Positions 46,517-57,437 of a stretch of DNA of 64,000 nucleotides are shown piece by piece (the stretch's first letter is position 1; every line of letters starts with the position of its first letter). The notes beneath the pieces were generated by a model. That model did no database searches. It worked only from the letters and a program-made list of their open reading frames with translations, and was not told where the DNA came from. Position numbers and translations under genes: made by a program. Source of the DNA: Vibrio gazogenes (GTDB lineage Bacteria; Pseudomonadota; Gammaproteobacteria; Enterobacterales; Vibrionaceae); contig NZ_CP092587.1 of the NCBI RefSeq assembly GCF_023920225.1, positions 930,001 through 994,000 of the forward strand. The letters run 5' to 3'.

Positions 46517-49090
46517 TTAGTTTGCCACAATGCTCAGTAACTTACCCGGAACATAGATCACTTTCCGGATCGTCAGACCATCGGTAAATTTCTGAACATT
46601 TTCGTCTTGCAGTCCCAAGCTTTCCACTTGCTCTTGGGGAGCATCTGCTGCAACGGTCAGTTTACCACGCACCTTACCATTGACTTGCAAAACAATCAGT
46701 TTTTCATCTTCGACCAGCGCTTTTTCATCGTAGGTTGGCCAAGGGGCATGATCGAGATCCGAGTTCCCTAAGGCTTGCCACAGTTCGAAGCAGATATGCG
46801 GTGTAATTGGCGACAGCATCACCACAATCGCTTTGAGAGCTTCATCCAGTATGGCGCGATCCTGAGGATTTTCCTGAGGCGCTTTGCCCAATTTGTTCAT
46901 TAATTCCATAATCGCGGCTATCGCGGTATTGAACGTTTGACGGCGTTCAATATCGTCGGTGACTTTCGCGATGGTCTTATGAACTTCTCGACGGAGTGCT
47001 TTTTGTTCGTTATTCAGTGATTGCGGTTCAACGACAGGTGCTTCACCTTGAGTGGTGTGCTCAAGTACCAGTTTCCAGACACGTTTCAAAAAGCGGTTTG
47101 CGCCTTCAACGCCTGATTCCTGCCATTCCAACGTCATATCCGCAGGGGAGGCAAACATCATAAACAGTCGGACCGTATCCGCACCGTATTTATCAACCAT
47201 TTCCTGAGGGTCGATACCGTTATTTTTCGATTTCGACATTTTGACCATGCCGGAATGCGCGACCTGACGCCCTTTTGCATCGATGGCAGAGGTGATACGT
47301 CCTTTGCCGTCCCGCTCAATTTTTACTTCAGTTGGTGAAACCCATTCTTTGCCACCTTTTTCATTCTGGTAGCTGAATGCGTCGGCCAAAACCATACCTT
47401 GGCACAACAACTTCTTGAATGGCTCATCTGAAGAGATGTAACCGGCATCACGAAGGAGTTTATGGAAGAAACGTGAATAAAGCAGGTGCATACATGCGTG
47501 TTCAATGCCGCCCACATACTGATCGACAGGGAGCCAATAGTTGGCTTGCTCGGGATCTACGATTTGATCGGCTTGCGGTGAACAGTAGCGAGCGTAATAC
47601 CATGATGATTCCATAAAGGTATCGAAAGTATCGGTTTCACGCAGAGCCGGTTGACCGTTATAAGTCGTTTCAGCCCATGTTTTGTCTGCTTTAATCGGGC
47701 TGGTGACCCCATCCATTACGACATCTTCCGGGAGCCGTACGGGTAATTGGTCGGCCGGTACTGAGTGAACTTCACCGTCTTGCGTGGTGACCATCGGGAT
47801 TGGTGCACCCCAGTAGCGTTGGCGGGAAACCCCCCAATCGCGCAAACGGAAATTAACGGTCTTGTGTCCTTTGCCTTCTGATTCGAGTTTGGCGGCAATG
47901 GCATCCAGTGCTTGGTCGAAGTTCAGACCATCAAACTCACCGGAATTGCACAAGATACCTTTTTCTGTATAGGCTGCTTCAGCAATATCAAAGGAACTTC
48001 CGTCTGCTGGTTGAATGACTGGTTGAATCTCTAGCCCATATTTGGTTGCAAATTCAAAGTCTCGCTGGTCATGTGCAGGAACAGCCATGACAGCACCTGT
48101 GCCGTAATCCATCAGAACAAAATTGGCAATGTAGACCGGCACTTCACGTCCATTGAGTGGGTGAATGGCTTTCAGGCCCGTATCGATGCCTTTCTTCTCC
48201 ATTGTTGCCAATTCGGCTTCGGCGACTTTGTTATTTTTACACGCTTCAATAAATTGTTCGATTTCCGGACTATTTTGCGCAGCAATGGCCGCCAGCGGAT
48301 GGCCTGCTGCGATACCGACATAAGTCACTCCCATCAATGTATCCGGACGAGTGGTGTAGACTTCCAGTGCGCCGTAGTTCGGAACGTCAAACTGTAATTC
48401 AACCCCTTCGGAACGACCAATCCAGTTACGCTGCATGGTTTTAACCATTTCCGGCCAGCCGTCCAGTGTATCCAAGTCGTCCAGAAGTTCTTGAGCGTAA
48501 GCGGTGATTTTAATAAACCATTGCGGGATTTCTTTCTGTTCGACGGGGGTATCACAACGCCAACAACAGCCGTTTTCGACCTGTTCGTTGGCCAGAACCG
48601 TTTGGTCGGTCGGACACCAGTTCACGGAAGAGGTTTTTTTGTAGACTAAGCCTTTTTCATACAACTTGGTAAAGAACTCTTGTTCCCAGCGATAGTATTC
48701 GGGGCGGCAAGTTGCAAACTCCCGGTTCCAGTCATAACCGAATCCCAGCAGTTTCAACTGGTTTTTCATGTATTCGATATTTTCATAGGTCCATGGTGCC
48801 GGCGCAGTTTTATTTTTGACTGCTGCATTTTCAGCCGGAAGACCGAATGCATCCCACCCAATGGGCTGCATGACATTTTTACCTTGCAGGCGTTGAAAGC
48901 GGGAAATCACATCACCGATCGTATAATTACGTACGTGTCCCATGTGCAGTCGGCCACTTGGGTACGGAAACATAGATAAACAGTAAAATTTTTCTCTGCT
49001 AGGATCTTCTGTAACAGTAAAGGTTTTGCTACTTTCCCAATACGCTTGAACTTTGGGCTCAATTTCTTGTGGATTATATTGTTCTTGCAT
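46517..49090 (-). CDS. leuS: Leucyl-tRNA synthetase
   Basis: LeuRS charges tRNA-Leu. The 857-residue class I synthetase has the HIGH-type motif HMGH in [12 protein letters not shown] near 46-57, the CP1 editing domain (about 230-410, with [14 protein letters not shown]), KMSKS in [11 protein letters not shown] near 620 and the anticodon-binding C-terminal half. Length is normal. Upstream is a 122-bp gap to the divergent ybeL. No T-box is present, as expected for Gammaproteobacteria. Confidence 0.98.
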   Translation of the reverse strand: MQEQYNPQEIEPKVQAYWESSKTFTVTEDPSREKFYCLSMFPYPSGRLHMGHVRNYTIGDVISRFQRLQGKNVMQPIGWDAFGLPAENAAVKNKTAPAPWTYENIEYMKNQLKLLGFGYDWNREFATCRPEYYRWEQEFFTKLYEKGLVYKKTSSVNWCPTDQTVLANEQVENGCCWRCDTPVEQKEIPQWFIKITAYAQELLDDLDTLDGWPEMVKTMQRNWIGRSEGVELQFDVPNYGALEVYTTRPDTLMGVTYVGIAAGHPLAAIAAQNSPEIEQFIEACKNNKVAEAELATMEKKGIDTGLKAIHPLNGREVPVYIANFVLMDYGTGAVMAVPAHDQRDFEFATKYGLEIQPVIQPADGSSFDIAEAAYTEKGILCNSGEFDGLNFDQALDAIAAKLESEGKGHKTVNFRLRDWGVSRQRYWGAPIPMVTTQDGEVHSVPADQLPVRLPEDVVMDGVTSPIKADKTWAETTYNGQPALRETDTFDTFMESSWYYARYCSPQADQIVDPEQANYWLPVDQYVGGIEHACMHLLYSRFFHKLLRDAGYISSDEPFKKLLCQGMVLADAFSYQNEKGGKEWVSPTEVKIERDGKGRITSAIDAKGRQVAHSGMVKMSKSKNNGIDPQEMVDKYGADTVRLFMMFASPADMTLEWQESGVEGANRFLKRVWKLVLEHTTQGEAPVVEPQSLNNEQKALRREVHKTIAKVTDDIERRQTFNTAIAAIMELMNKLGKAPQENPQDRAILDEALKAIVVMLSPITPHICFELWQALGNSDLDHAPWPTYDEKALVEDEKLIVLQVNGKVRGKLTVAADAPQEQVESLGLQDENVQKFTDGLTIRKVIYVPGKLLSIVAN

Positions 49091-49212
49091 CGATGATGTC
49101 CGATTATCTTGGAATTTGTGAGTTCAGTTAGAACAGGTACGAATAGATCGCCATAGAATACCTAAAGCGAGAGTACACAACAATAGTCAATCTAGTTTGG
49201 AAGAGGTTTGTC

Positions 49213-49689
49213 ATGTCAAAACATAAATCGGGATATGAAACTCTGTTACAAGAGGTGGTTGAAACCGTACAACAGAGTCCGGAAGGGCTACAGCATGCAA
49301 TCGAAACATCGGAAAAAGTGGTTCAGGCTGCGTCTGATATGACTAAAGATGAATTGGCACTGATCTCTGCTTATATGAAAGCCGATTTGCATGAGTTTGC
49401 TGAACATTATGAGGAAAGCAAAAGTGGCCCTTTTTCAGTGATGATTTCTAACTCGATCTGGGAGGCTTTGGCATCGATTACGGATCGAACGGCTTTAGAA
49501 TGGGCGGAACTGCATCACGAACTGGATCATCAAGGGACGTATAAAGCGGGTGATGTGATTGGCCTTGGTGTACTGGTTTGTGAACGGTGTGGTCATAAAA
49601 TGGAATATAACCACCCGACAGAAATTATCCCTTGTATGAACTGCGGCCATGATCAGTTCAGCCGGGTTTCTTTTCACTCAAAGTCGTGA
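49213..49689 (+). CDS. ybeL: YbeL family zinc-ribbon protein (DUF1451)
   Basis: This encodes 158 residues: a helical N-terminal domain and a C-terminal zinc ribbon with CERCGH and CMNCGH, 18 residues apart, ending QFSRVSF. E. coli YbeL has this form and position beside leuS; its function is unknown. The ATG at 49213 has GGAAGAGG upstream. It converges with lnt, and the inverted repeat CACCCGCTC/GAGCGGGTG spans the 39-bp gap and the lnt stop codon. Confidence 0.88.
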   Translation: MSKHKSGYETLLQEVVETVQQSPEGLQHAIETSEKVVQAASDMTKDELALISAYMKADLHEFAEHYEESKSGPFSVMISNSIWEALASITDRTALEWAELHHELDHQGTYKAGDVIGLGVLVCERCGHKMEYNHPTEIIPCMNCGHDQFSRVSFHSKS

Positions 49690-49728
49690 CAGAAAGGCTG
49701 AACTTTGTCACCCGCTCACGTTATATCG

Positions 49729-51246
49729 TTACTGATCACGAGAGCGGGTGAGGATAAATCCTAAGCATAAACTGAACGCTATCCAGCCATAAAGTGGCCA
49801 CGAGCCTAACATGCGATAAGGCGTCTTCCCCTGGGTTGGTGTCAGCGTTGCTTTGAGAACACCGGCTTCAAATTGCGGCAACCGATGGGTGATTTTCCCC
49901 CGATAGTCAGTGATGGCTGTCACGCCATTATTGGTTGAACGAATGAGGGGGATTCCCAGTTCAAGTGCCCGCATCCTCGCTATTTCCATATGTTGAAGTG
50001 GGCCGATCGAGCGTCCAAACCAAGCATCGTTTGACAAGGTCAGCAGAAAGTCAGTCTGATCGGTGACATTTTCTCGGATCTGTTCGTTAAATACGATTTC
50101 ATAGCAAAGTGCTGCCACGAAGAAGCGGTCATTGGCTTGAATATTCGGCTGAATATAGGGTCCCGGAGAAAATGAAGACATCGGAAGATTGAACAGTGGA
50201 GCCAGTGGTCGTAGCCACTGTTCAAAAGGAACAAATTCGCCAAATGGCAGCAGATGATGTTTCTTATATTTGGGTCTGTTGACACTTTGGTATACGGGCG
50301 TTCCCTGACCGAGCGCAAGAATACTGTTATAGAATGTGTGATTATCGGGTCTGGTTAATATCCCCGTGAGTAGTGCTGAGTGATTTTTTCGGGCGAGTTC
50401 ATCCAGAGAGCTCAGATACGTCGGTAATTCATGTTCAAAGGCTGGAATCGCGGCTTCCGGCCAGATGATAATATCTGCATCCCAATTCTCTTGCGTGTAA
50501 TCTGCATATTTCATCAGCGTTGGCCATCGTTCACTGGGACGCCATTTGAGTGCTTGATCAATATTGCCTTGAACAAGCGCAACGGTAGTTTGACGCTCAG
50601 GTTGTGGTGAGACCCAGTGAACCCAATTGAGGCTAGCTGCAATTCCGTAAATACCGAATGGAACAAGCAGGGCGAGCCATTGCCGCTGCAAGGTGAGGTA
50701 TGCCATTGCGGCAGAGATCAAAGCTATCGCGAGTGTGATCAGTTCGACGCCTCCGATAGGTGCATAATTTGCTAAAGGCGTATCGATTTGGCTATATCCG
50801 AGCCAGAGCCACGGAAACCCGGTAAAGACCCATCCCCGTAACCATTCGTTCACCAGCCAAAGTGCAGGGACTACTAATAGATAGCGGATTGCAGACTCTC
50901 GAGGAAAATAGCGGTTCAGGGTGTAACCGAACAAGGCCGGATAAAGAGCCAGATAAGCAGAGAGTAACCCCATCAGTAGGATACTGACCACTTTAGGCAC
51001 ACCGCCAAACGTATCAATGCTGACGTGAATCCAATAGACCCCGTGACCGAAGAACCCGAGTCCCCAAAGTAGCCCTAGCAGGAAAGCTTGTTTCGCTGAG
51101 CGCCGATATAAGAGAAGAAATAAAAAATACAGAGAGAGGAATGCTAACGGCCACCATGCGTAGGGCGCAAAAGCAAATGACCCGATGGCGCCAGAAAAAA
51201 CGGCCATGAATGGCCGCATAAAACGAGAATAGTTTGGATTAGACAT
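49729..51246 (-). CDS. lnt: Apolipoprotein N-acyltransferase
   Basis: Lnt adds the third acyl chain to lipoproteins at the inner membrane. The 505-residue protein has about seven membrane segments (1-210), then a periplasmic nitrilase-like domain. Its catalytic Glu is in [12 protein letters not shown] near 263, Lys in [14 protein letters not shown], and Cys in ALCYEIVF near 380. It is the last gene of miaB-ybeZ-ybeY-corC-lnt, 47 bp after corC. Many lipoproteins in this window (MetQ, RlpA, LptE) are its substrates. Confidence 0.96.
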   Translation of the reverse strand: MSNPNYSRFMRPFMAVFSGAIGSFAFAPYAWWPLAFLSLYFLFLLLYRRSAKQAFLLGLLWGLGFFGHGVYWIHVSIDTFGGVPKVVSILLMGLLSAYLALYPALFGYTLNRYFPRESAIRYLLVVPALWLVNEWLRGWVFTGFPWLWLGYSQIDTPLANYAPIGGVELITLAIALISAAMAYLTLQRQWLALLVPFGIYGIAASLNWVHWVSPQPERQTTVALVQGNIDQALKWRPSERWPTLMKYADYTQENWDADIIIWPEAAIPAFEHELPTYLSSLDELARKNHSALLTGILTRPDNHTFYNSILALGQGTPVYQSVNRPKYKKHHLLPFGEFVPFEQWLRPLAPLFNLPMSSFSPGPYIQPNIQANDRFFVAALCYEIVFNEQIRENVTDQTDFLLTLSNDAWFGRSIGPLQHMEIARMRALELGIPLIRSTNNGVTAITDYRGKITHRLPQFEAGVLKATLTPTQGKTPYRMLGSWPLYGWIAFSLCLGFILTRSRDQ

Positions 51247-51293
51247 TAGTTATTATTATTGAACTCGGTAGAGAATGGTTACCGGTTATATTA

Positions 51294-52169
51294 CTATTCT
51301 TGAAACTCTTCTGAAATGGTTTCAACGTCAGGAATTGTCACTTGTAGTTGAACAACACGTCGGTTATCTGCACTGGTCACTTTAAATTGATAGTCAGACA
51401 ATTGCACCACTTCGCCCCGTTCAGGGAGATGACCGAATGCTGTCATCACCAGCCCACCAACGGTATCCACTTCTTCATCACTGAATTTGGTACCGAATGT
51501 CTGATTAAAGTCTTCAATCGTCGTCAGTGCATTGATGGAGAAAGTGTGTTTGCTTAGTTTACGGATATCCTGTTGTTCTTCATCATCGGTTTCATCTTCG
51601 ATATCTCCAACGATTTCTTCCAGTATATCCTCGATGGTAACAAGCCCGGACACACCACCAAATTCATCGACAACAATCGCCATGTGGTAGCGTTCTTCTC
51701 GGAACTCTTTCAATAACCGATCGACTCGTTTACTTTCGGGAACGACAACAGCAGGACGGATAACTTCATCAATATGAAATGGTGTACATGTTGAACCGAG
51801 ATATTTGAGCAGATCTTTTGCCAGCAAGATACCATCAACATGGTCTTTATCTTCACTGATGATAGGATACCGTGAGTGTTGGGCATCGGTGATGAGAGTG
51901 ATGAGTTTGTCGAGAGATGCGTCTCTGTCAATCGTCACCATCTGAGATCGGGGTATCATAATATCCCGAACTCGCATTTCAGAAATTTGAATGACCCCTT
52001 CCAACATATCTTTCGTATCGTGATCGATCAGGTCATTGATTTCCGAATCCCGGATAACTTCTACCAATTCCTGTCGATCTTTGGGGTCGCCCTGAAAAAG
52101 CTGACCTAAACGTCCGAAAAAGGACTTCTTACTCGGACCTTCAGAATTCTGCGAATTGTCTTCGTTCAT
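51294..52169 (-). CDS. corC: CNNM/CorC-type magnesium and cobalt efflux protein
   Basis: CorC (YbeX) is a soluble CBS-domain protein linked to Mg/Co efflux and to ribosome assembly stress in E. coli. The 291-residue protein has two CBS domains (about 75-190, with [13 protein letters not shown]) and a CorC_HlyC domain (about 205-285, with [20 protein letters not shown]). It has no membrane segments. It belongs to the ybeZ-ybeY-corC-lnt group. Confidence 0.94.
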   Translation of the reverse strand: MNEDNSQNSEGPSKKSFFGRLGQLFQGDPKDRQELVEVIRDSEINDLIDHDTKDMLEGVIQISEMRVRDIMIPRSQMVTIDRDASLDKLITLITDAQHSRYPIISEDKDHVDGILLAKDLLKYLGSTCTPFHIDEVIRPAVVVPESKRVDRLLKEFREERYHMAIVVDEFGGVSGLVTIEDILEEIVGDIEDETDDEEQQDIRKLSKHTFSINALTTIEDFNQTFGTKFSDEEVDTVGGLVMTAFGHLPERGEVVQLSDYQFKVTSADNRRVVQLQVTIPDVETISEEFQE

Positions 52170-52247
52170 TGTTACTCTATTCAGTCACGCTATCAGACGT
52201 GTGATAGCACACATCGTAGAACAGGGGCGTGTTGATTATCTGTTCTA

Positions 52248-52709
52248 CTATTTCTCTGTTAAATATGGGTCTTGATAGCCCAATTTCAACATGATTTCTG
52301 TTTCGAGTGACTCCATTTCTACAGCTTCGTCATCGTCGATATGATCATAACCTAACAGATGAAGGCTACCATGTACAACCATATGCGCCCAATGAGCGAG
52401 CAACGGTTTATGCTGTTCATCGGCTTCTTGTTCGACAACTTCGAGGCAAATCACCAGATCGCCTAACAGATCCAATGTGACACCCGGTGGTGCTTCAAAC
52501 GGAAATGACAATACATTGGTCGGTTTGTCTTTTCCACGATATTGAGAGTTTAGTTGCTGACTTTCCACATGGTCAACAATTCGAATGGTGACTTCTGCTT
52601 GTGTCTGAAAAGGGGAGACAGCCGCTGTGAGCCAGCGAGAAAAATTCTCTTCAGAGGGAATATTTTCCGGATGTTCTACGGCAACTTGTAAATCGAGCAC
52701 AATACTCAT
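52248..52709 (-). CDS. ybeY: Endoribonuclease YbeY
   Basis: YbeY is a zinc-dependent single-strand endoribonuclease needed for 16S rRNA 3'-end maturation and 70S ribosome quality control. The 153-residue protein has the metal motif [15 protein letters not shown] near 108-122, with its three histidines, plus TNVLSFPFE. The start overlaps the ybeZ stop as ATGA, so both are translationally coupled and probably act together on rRNA. Confidence 0.96.
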   Translation of the reverse strand: MSIVLDLQVAVEHPENIPSEENFSRWLTAAVSPFQTQAEVTIRIVDHVESQQLNSQYRGKDKPTNVLSFPFEAPPGVTLDLLGDLVICLEVVEQEADEQHKPLLAHWAHMVVHGSLHLLGYDHIDDDEAVEMESLETEIMLKLGYQDPYLTEK

Positions 52710-53803
52710 GATTGATCAGACTCCGGTACGGTTGGAGAAGTGTTTTGTTGCTCTTCGGCTGCGCGGTTTTGTTGCGTTTCCCGGCGTCTTTTTTCGTACT
52801 CTTTGCGCTCTCTTTGATCTTGTGTTTCCCATTTTTCATAAGCATTGATAATCCGGGCAACAACCGGATGACGAACGACATCATCTGCTTGGAAGAAATT
52901 GAAGCTGATTTCATTGACTTCATTCAGAACTTCTACTGCGTGACGGAGTCCTGATTTGGCACCACGAGGCAAGTCAATCTGAGTCACATCACCAGTGATG
53001 ACCGCTCTTGAATTGAAACCGATACGGGTCAAAAACATTTTCATCTGCTCGACCGTAGTATTCTGACTTTCATCCAAGATAATAAATGCATCATTGAGTG
53101 TCCGGCCTCGCATATAGGCGAGAGGAGCGACTTCAATCACGTTTCTCTCAATCAGTTTTTCAACTCGTTCAAAACCCAGCATTTCAAACAGCGCATCGTA
53201 CAGTGGACGAAGGTAAGGATCGACTTTTTGACTGAGATCGCCCGGGAGGAATCCGAGTTTCTCACCCGCTTCAACGGCTGGACGTGTCAACAGAATACGA
53301 CGAATTTCTTGGCGTTCGAGTGCATCAACGGCAGCGGCTACGGCAAGATATGTTTTTCCTGTTCCGGCAGGTCCGACCCCGAAAGTAATATCATGTGTCA
53401 CCATGTTCATCAGATATTGCGCCTGATTCGGTGTTCTGGGTTTAATCATCCCTTTCTTCGTTTTGACGAAGACTTCTTTCCCGTGCTCAAAGGAAGGTTC
53501 AGCATGCTGTTCCAGAATACCGGACTCTTTGATGGCAAGGTGAATTTGTTCCGGTTCAATATCCGGAATTTGTCCTCTGACCGGCGCCGTATTCACATAA
53601 AGCGTTTTGAGAATATCGATAGCTGCCGTTGTGGTATGCGGTTTACCGACGACGGTGAACTGGTGGTTGCGGTAATTAATTTCAACGCCCAGACGACGTT
53701 CAAGCTGCTTGATATTATCGTCAAACGGGCCACACAGACTTGCAAGGCGACGGTTATCGGATGGTTCCAGACTGATTTCCAGTGTGATAATTTTATTACT
53801 CAA
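52706..53803 (-). CDS. ybeZ: PhoH-like ATPase YbeZ
   Basis: YbeZ is a PhoH-family NTPase that partners YbeY in ribosomal RNA processing. The 365-residue protein has an N-terminal KH-like domain, Walker [13 protein letters not shown] near 138-149 and Walker [13 protein letters not shown] near 244. The charged C-terminus ([13 protein letters not shown]) is low complexity. It is 70 bp after miaB and overlaps ybeY by 4 nt, the standard order. Confidence 0.95.
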   Translation of the reverse strand: MSNKIITLEISLEPSDNRRLASLCGPFDDNIKQLERRLGVEINYRNHQFTVVGKPHTTTAAIDILKTLYVNTAPVRGQIPDIEPEQIHLAIKESGILEQHAEPSFEHGKEVFVKTKKGMIKPRTPNQAQYLMNMVTHDITFGVGPAGTGKTYLAVAAAVDALERQEIRRILLTRPAVEAGEKLGFLPGDLSQKVDPYLRPLYDALFEMLGFERVEKLIERNVIEVAPLAYMRGRTLNDAFIILDESQNTTVEQMKMFLTRIGFNSRAVITGDVTQIDLPRGAKSGLRHAVEVLNEVNEISFNFFQADDVVRHPVVARIINAYEKWETQDQRERKEYEKRRRETQQNRAAEEQQNTSPTVPESDQS

Positions 53804-53873
53804 TGTGACCTCTCATGATGCCATCCTCGGGTTTCCGATTTTGACCGGAAACCGGATGGAGAATAGTTCGAGA

Positions 53874-55298
53874 CTAAGGGGTAAATGTAGCAACTCCCAG
53901 TTCATTTTCTCGACGTGTCTTCTGGATTATTTCCAGCGGGGAAGTAACCACGCGTAGATCCATTTCCTGCTCGGTACGAATCAGTTCACCGCGCAGAGAG
54001 TTCGGGAAAACATCCACAATCTTGACATCTACAAACTGACCGATCAGGTCTGCTGATCCTTCAAAATTCACAACACGATTGTTTTCTGTTCTACCCCGTA
54101 ATTCCATCAAATTCTTTTTCGATGGCCCTTCAACCAGAATACGTTGCTCGGTATCTAACATCAGACGTGAGTAGCGCATTGCCTGACTATTAATGGTTTG
54201 CTGTAATTCATACAGACGCTCTTTCTTCACGGCCTCGCTCAAATCGCAAGGATAATCTGCTGCCGGTGTACCCGGGCGAGGAGAGAAGATAAAGCTGAAA
54301 CTCATATCAAAGTCTACATCTCGAATCAGTTTCATCGTGTCTTGGAAATCTTTATCCGATTCACCGGGGAAGCCGACAATAAAATCAGAACTGATTTGAA
54401 TATTCGGACGTGCTTTACGTAGTTTACGAATGATCGATTTATATTCAATGGCCGTATGTGGGCGTTTCATCATTGTCAAAATACGATCAGACCCGCTTTG
54501 TACCGGGAGATGCAGGAAGCTGACCAATTCCGGAGTATCTTCGTAAACCGCAATAATATCGTCGGTGAATTCCAACGGGTGGCTGGTCGTGAAACGGATT
54601 CGGTCAATACCATCAATCGATGCAACCAACCGTAATAGATCTGCAAATGAGCATATCTCACCATCATACGTGGCGCCACGGTACGCATTGACGTTCTGGC
54701 CGAGCAAATTGACTTCGCGAACGCCTTGTTCGGCAAGTTGCGCAATTTCATACAGCACATCATCCATTGGACGGCTGACTTCTTCACCACGCGTATATGG
54801 CACCACACAGTAAGTGCAGTATTTTGAACAACCTTCCATGATGGAAACATAGGCAGTTGCGCCATCAGCCCGAGGTTCCGGCAGACTGTCGAATTTTTCA
54901 ATTTCTGGGAAGGAAATGTCCATGACGGGCATTTCATCAGATTGAGACTGCTTAATCATTTCCGGCAGGCGATGTAGCGTTTGTGGTCCAAAGATCACAT
55001 CAACGAATGGTGCCCGTTCACGGATATGGTCACCTTCTTGAGTGGCGACGCAACCACCGACGCCAATGACAACACCCGGTTTATTATCCTTTAAATTTTT
55101 CCAGCGACCTAATTGATGGAATACCTTTTCTTGCGCTTTTTCTCGGATTGAACAGGTATTCAATAGTAGGACATCTGCTTCCTCTGGTTCTTCTGTTAAC
55201 TCATAGCCACTTGCTGCGTTGAGTAGGTCGGCCATTTTGGATGAATCATATTCATTCATTTGGCAACCCCAGGTTTTAATTAGCAGTTTCTTACTCAT
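53874..55298 (-). CDS. miaB: tRNA-2-methylthio-N6-dimethylallyladenosine synthase MiaB
   Basis: MiaB is a radical-SAM methylthiotransferase that makes ms2i6A37 in tRNAs reading UNN codons. The 474-residue protein has an N-terminal UPF0004 domain with auxiliary-cluster cysteines ([22 protein letters not shown]), the radical-SAM motif CSKYCTYC near 157-164, and a TRAM domain at about 378-445. It is first in the ybeZ-ybeY-corC-lnt operon. Its predicted promoter region contains two palindromes. Confidence 0.97.
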   Translation of the reverse strand: MSKKLLIKTWGCQMNEYDSSKMADLLNAASGYELTEEPEEADVLLLNTCSIREKAQEKVFHQLGRWKNLKDNKPGVVIGVGGCVATQEGDHIRERAPFVDVIFGPQTLHRLPEMIKQSQSDEMPVMDISFPEIEKFDSLPEPRADGATAYVSIMEGCSKYCTYCVVPYTRGEEVSRPMDDVLYEIAQLAEQGVREVNLLGQNVNAYRGATYDGEICSFADLLRLVASIDGIDRIRFTTSHPLEFTDDIIAVYEDTPELVSFLHLPVQSGSDRILTMMKRPHTAIEYKSIIRKLRKARPNIQISSDFIVGFPGESDKDFQDTMKLIRDVDFDMSFSFIFSPRPGTPAADYPCDLSEAVKKERLYELQQTINSQAMRYSRLMLDTEQRILVEGPSKKNLMELRGRTENNRVVNFEGSADLIGQFVDVKIVDVFPNSLRGELIRTEQEMDLRVVTSPLEIIQKTRRENELGVATFTP

Positions 55299-55333
55299 CT
55301 CACTTTCGCTCGTTTTGTCTGTCTGAATGCTTT

Positions 55334-55381
55334 GGGGCTCATGCCCCTAGTATATACTGAAAATTACCGTACTGACGGTAA
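55334..55381 (-). promoter_or_regulatory. miaB promoter region with two palindromes
   Basis: TATACT on the minus strand (55349-55354) is a candidate -10. Directly upstream, TTACCGT-ACTG-ACGGTAA (55364-55381) is a perfect 7-bp inverted repeat. Downstream, GGGGC-TCAT-GCCCC (55334-55347) would form a hairpin near the 5' end of the transcript. No good -35 is seen. Confidence 0.4.
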
Positions 55382-55594
55382 GCGGCGTATTGTACTGTTT
55401 TCAAAACCTGCTGACCAGTGTTTAACACTGATCACAATATACAATGAAACGGCAATCAGAGGTTTGATGTTATTTATTGTTAAATCATTGGCAATATCTT
55501 TGTCTGACTAAGTGAATGAGACAAAATTAGTTCTCAAGATGACAGTGAGCCCGTACAATCACGGGGTCAAAATTAGTCATAAGTAGTCAGCATT

Positions 55595-56752
55595 ATGGAA
55601 ATATATCAAGTTGCTGTTGTCGGTGGTGGCATGGTCGGTGCCGCTTTAGCCTTGGGGTTGGCACAGCAGGGTAAAAAAGTTGTTTTACTGGAAAGCCATC
55701 AGCCACAGCCTTTTGATGCGATTCAACCCATGGATGTTCGGGTCTCTGCTATCTCGATGGCTTCGGTCAAACTGCTTGAATCATTGGGTGTGTGGCAACA
55801 TATTGAGTTGATGCGAGTGTGTCCCTACCGTCGCCTTGAAACATGGGAATCTGTTGAATGCAGAACCAGTTTTGATGCACATGATATCGGGTTGGAGCAG
55901 TTAGGTTATATGGTTGAAAATCGTATTATCCAGCTTGGTATATGGCAGGCATTTCAGCAACATCCTAATTTAACGGTGAAGTGTCCGAGCCGCTTACAAA
56001 AGATTGAGTTCGGTGAGCAGGAGAATTGTTTACACCTAGATGAAGAGCCGATGATTTGTGCTCAGTGGGTTGTTGGTGCCGATGGTGCTCATTCTCAGGT
56101 GCGTGATTTCGCTCGTATCGGGGTCACCGCATGGGATTATCGTCAACACTGTATGTTGATTCATGTAAAGACCGAACAGCCACAACAGGACGTGACTTGG
56201 CAACGCTTTTATCCATCAGGTCCGCGTTCATTTTTACCATTAAGTGGGCATCAGGCTTCGCTCGTCTGGTACGATTCACCCCAGAAAATTCGCCAATTGA
56301 GTCAGTTATCTTCAACACAACTGGCGCAACAAATTCAAGCACATTTCCCCCCAGAGCTTGGAGAGGTCGATGTGGTTCAGCATGGGTCATTTGCTTTGAC
56401 TCGGCGCCATGCACATCAATATGTTGCCAAACGTTGTGTTTTGATTGGTGATGCGGCTCATACGATTCATCCGCTTGCCGGACAAGGTGTGAATCTCGGT
56501 TTTAAAGATGTGAAGTGTTTGCTCAAGCAGCTTTCAGAATCAAGTAAGCTCGACGAAAGTGCTTTTGTCCGTTACGAACAGCGTAGAAGACCGGATAATT
56601 TACTGATGCAAACAGGAATGGATGTATTTTATAAAACTTTCAGTAACGACCATACACCAGTAAAAGTCGTCAGGAATGTTGCCTTAAAATTGGCAAATCA
56701 TTCCGGGATGCTTAAAAAACAAGTGTTACGTTATGCGATTGGTCTGTCATAA
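55595..56752 (+). CDS. ubiF: 2-octaprenyl-3-methyl-6-methoxy-1,4-benzoquinol hydroxylase (UbiF-type)
   Basis: This is an FAD-dependent monooxygenase of ubiquinone synthesis. The 385-residue protein has the dinucleotide motif VGGGMVGAALALG near 9-21, and the late FAD motif GDAAHTIHPLAGQGVNLGFKD, cited here as GDAAHTIHPLAGQG. UbiF, UbiH and UbiI are similar. I call UbiF because E. coli ubiF lies divergent next to miaB, the same context. The ATG at 55595 is used. Divergent from miaB across 296 bp. Confidence 0.85.
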   Translation: MEIYQVAVVGGGMVGAALALGLAQQGKKVVLLESHQPQPFDAIQPMDVRVSAISMASVKLLESLGVWQHIELMRVCPYRRLETWESVECRTSFDAHDIGLEQLGYMVENRIIQLGIWQAFQQHPNLTVKCPSRLQKIEFGEQENCLHLDEEPMICAQWVVGADGAHSQVRDFARIGVTAWDYRQHCMLIHVKTEQPQQDVTWQRFYPSGPRSFLPLSGHQASLVWYDSPQKIRQLSQLSSTQLAQQIQAHFPPELGEVDVVQHGSFALTRRHAHQYVAKRCVLIGDAAHTIHPLAGQGVNLGFKDVKCLLKQLSESSKLDESAFVRYEQRRRPDNLLMQTGMDVFYKTFSNDHTPVKVVRNVALKLANHSGMLKKQVLRYAIGLS

Positions 56753-56763
56753 AAGGTAGAATA

Positions 56764-56792
56764 TAAAAAACGCTGCTTTTGGGGCAGCGTTT
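56764..56792. terminator. Terminator between ubiF and crr
   Basis: AAACGCTGC and GCAGCGTTT close a TTTTGGG loop, with an A run before and a short T run after. Read on the minus strand, TTTTTTAT follows. It mainly serves crr. Confidence 0.8.
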
Positions 56793-56824
56793 AATGAATA
56801 AACATTCTCACGATGTGATTGTGT

Positions 56825-57334
56825 TTATTTGGTCACTCGTAGTACAGGCGTTTCACCAACAACAACTGAACCAGAGAGTTTGTTCAGTTCTTTGATTTCA
56901 TCCATGTTGGAGATCACAACCGGTGTTAGCGTTGATTTTGCTTTTTCTTCTAGAAGTGCAAGATCAAATTCAATCACAGTGTCACCTGCTTTAACAGGTT
57001 GACCTTCTTCTGCGATACGCTTGAAACCTTCGCCTTTCAGCTCAACCGTGTCGATACCGAAGTGAACGAATAACTCGACACCATCTTCTGATTCAATAGA
57101 AAATGCATGATTTGTTTCGAAGATTTTACCAATTGTGCCGTTTACAGGAGCAACCATCTTGTCTCCAGATGGTTTGATAGCAATGCCATCTCCAACGATC
57201 TTTTCAGCAAAAACGACATCAGGCACATCTTCAATATTGACGATTTCACCAGATAACGGTGCAATAATATCAATTGCGCCTGTGTCAGCACTGTCGTCAG
57301 ATACTAACTTTTTAAGTTTGTCAAACAGCCCCAT
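56825..57334 (-). CDS. crr: PTS glucose-specific EIIA component (EIIA-Glc)
   Basis: EIIA-Glc passes phosphate from HPr to IIBC enzymes for glucose and trehalose and, by its phosphorylation state, controls adenylate cyclase and non-PTS permeases. The 169-residue protein has the two active histidines: His76 (ETNHAFSI) and His91 (LFVHFGID), the phosphorylated one. It is the last gene of ptsH-ptsI-crr, 103 bp after ptsI. That gap holds an imperfect stem with arms TAATGATAT and ATATCATTA that runs into the ptsI stop. Confidence 0.96.
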   Translation of the reverse strand: MGLFDKLKKLVSDDSADTGAIDIIAPLSGEIVNIEDVPDVVFAEKIVGDGIAIKPSGDKMVAPVNGTIGKIFETNHAFSIESEDGVELFVHFGIDTVELKGEGFKRIAEEGQPVKAGDTVIEFDLALLEEKAKSTLTPVVISNMDEIKELNKLSGSVVVGETPVLRVTK

Positions 57335-57437
57335 TGTGTCAGCTCCTAAAGTTTGAATTTATTCTTTCGGGTTATAGTATACTAATGATATGCAGTAGGC
57401 GACCACTTTTGTGCACCCACTGCAAATGCTTATATCA

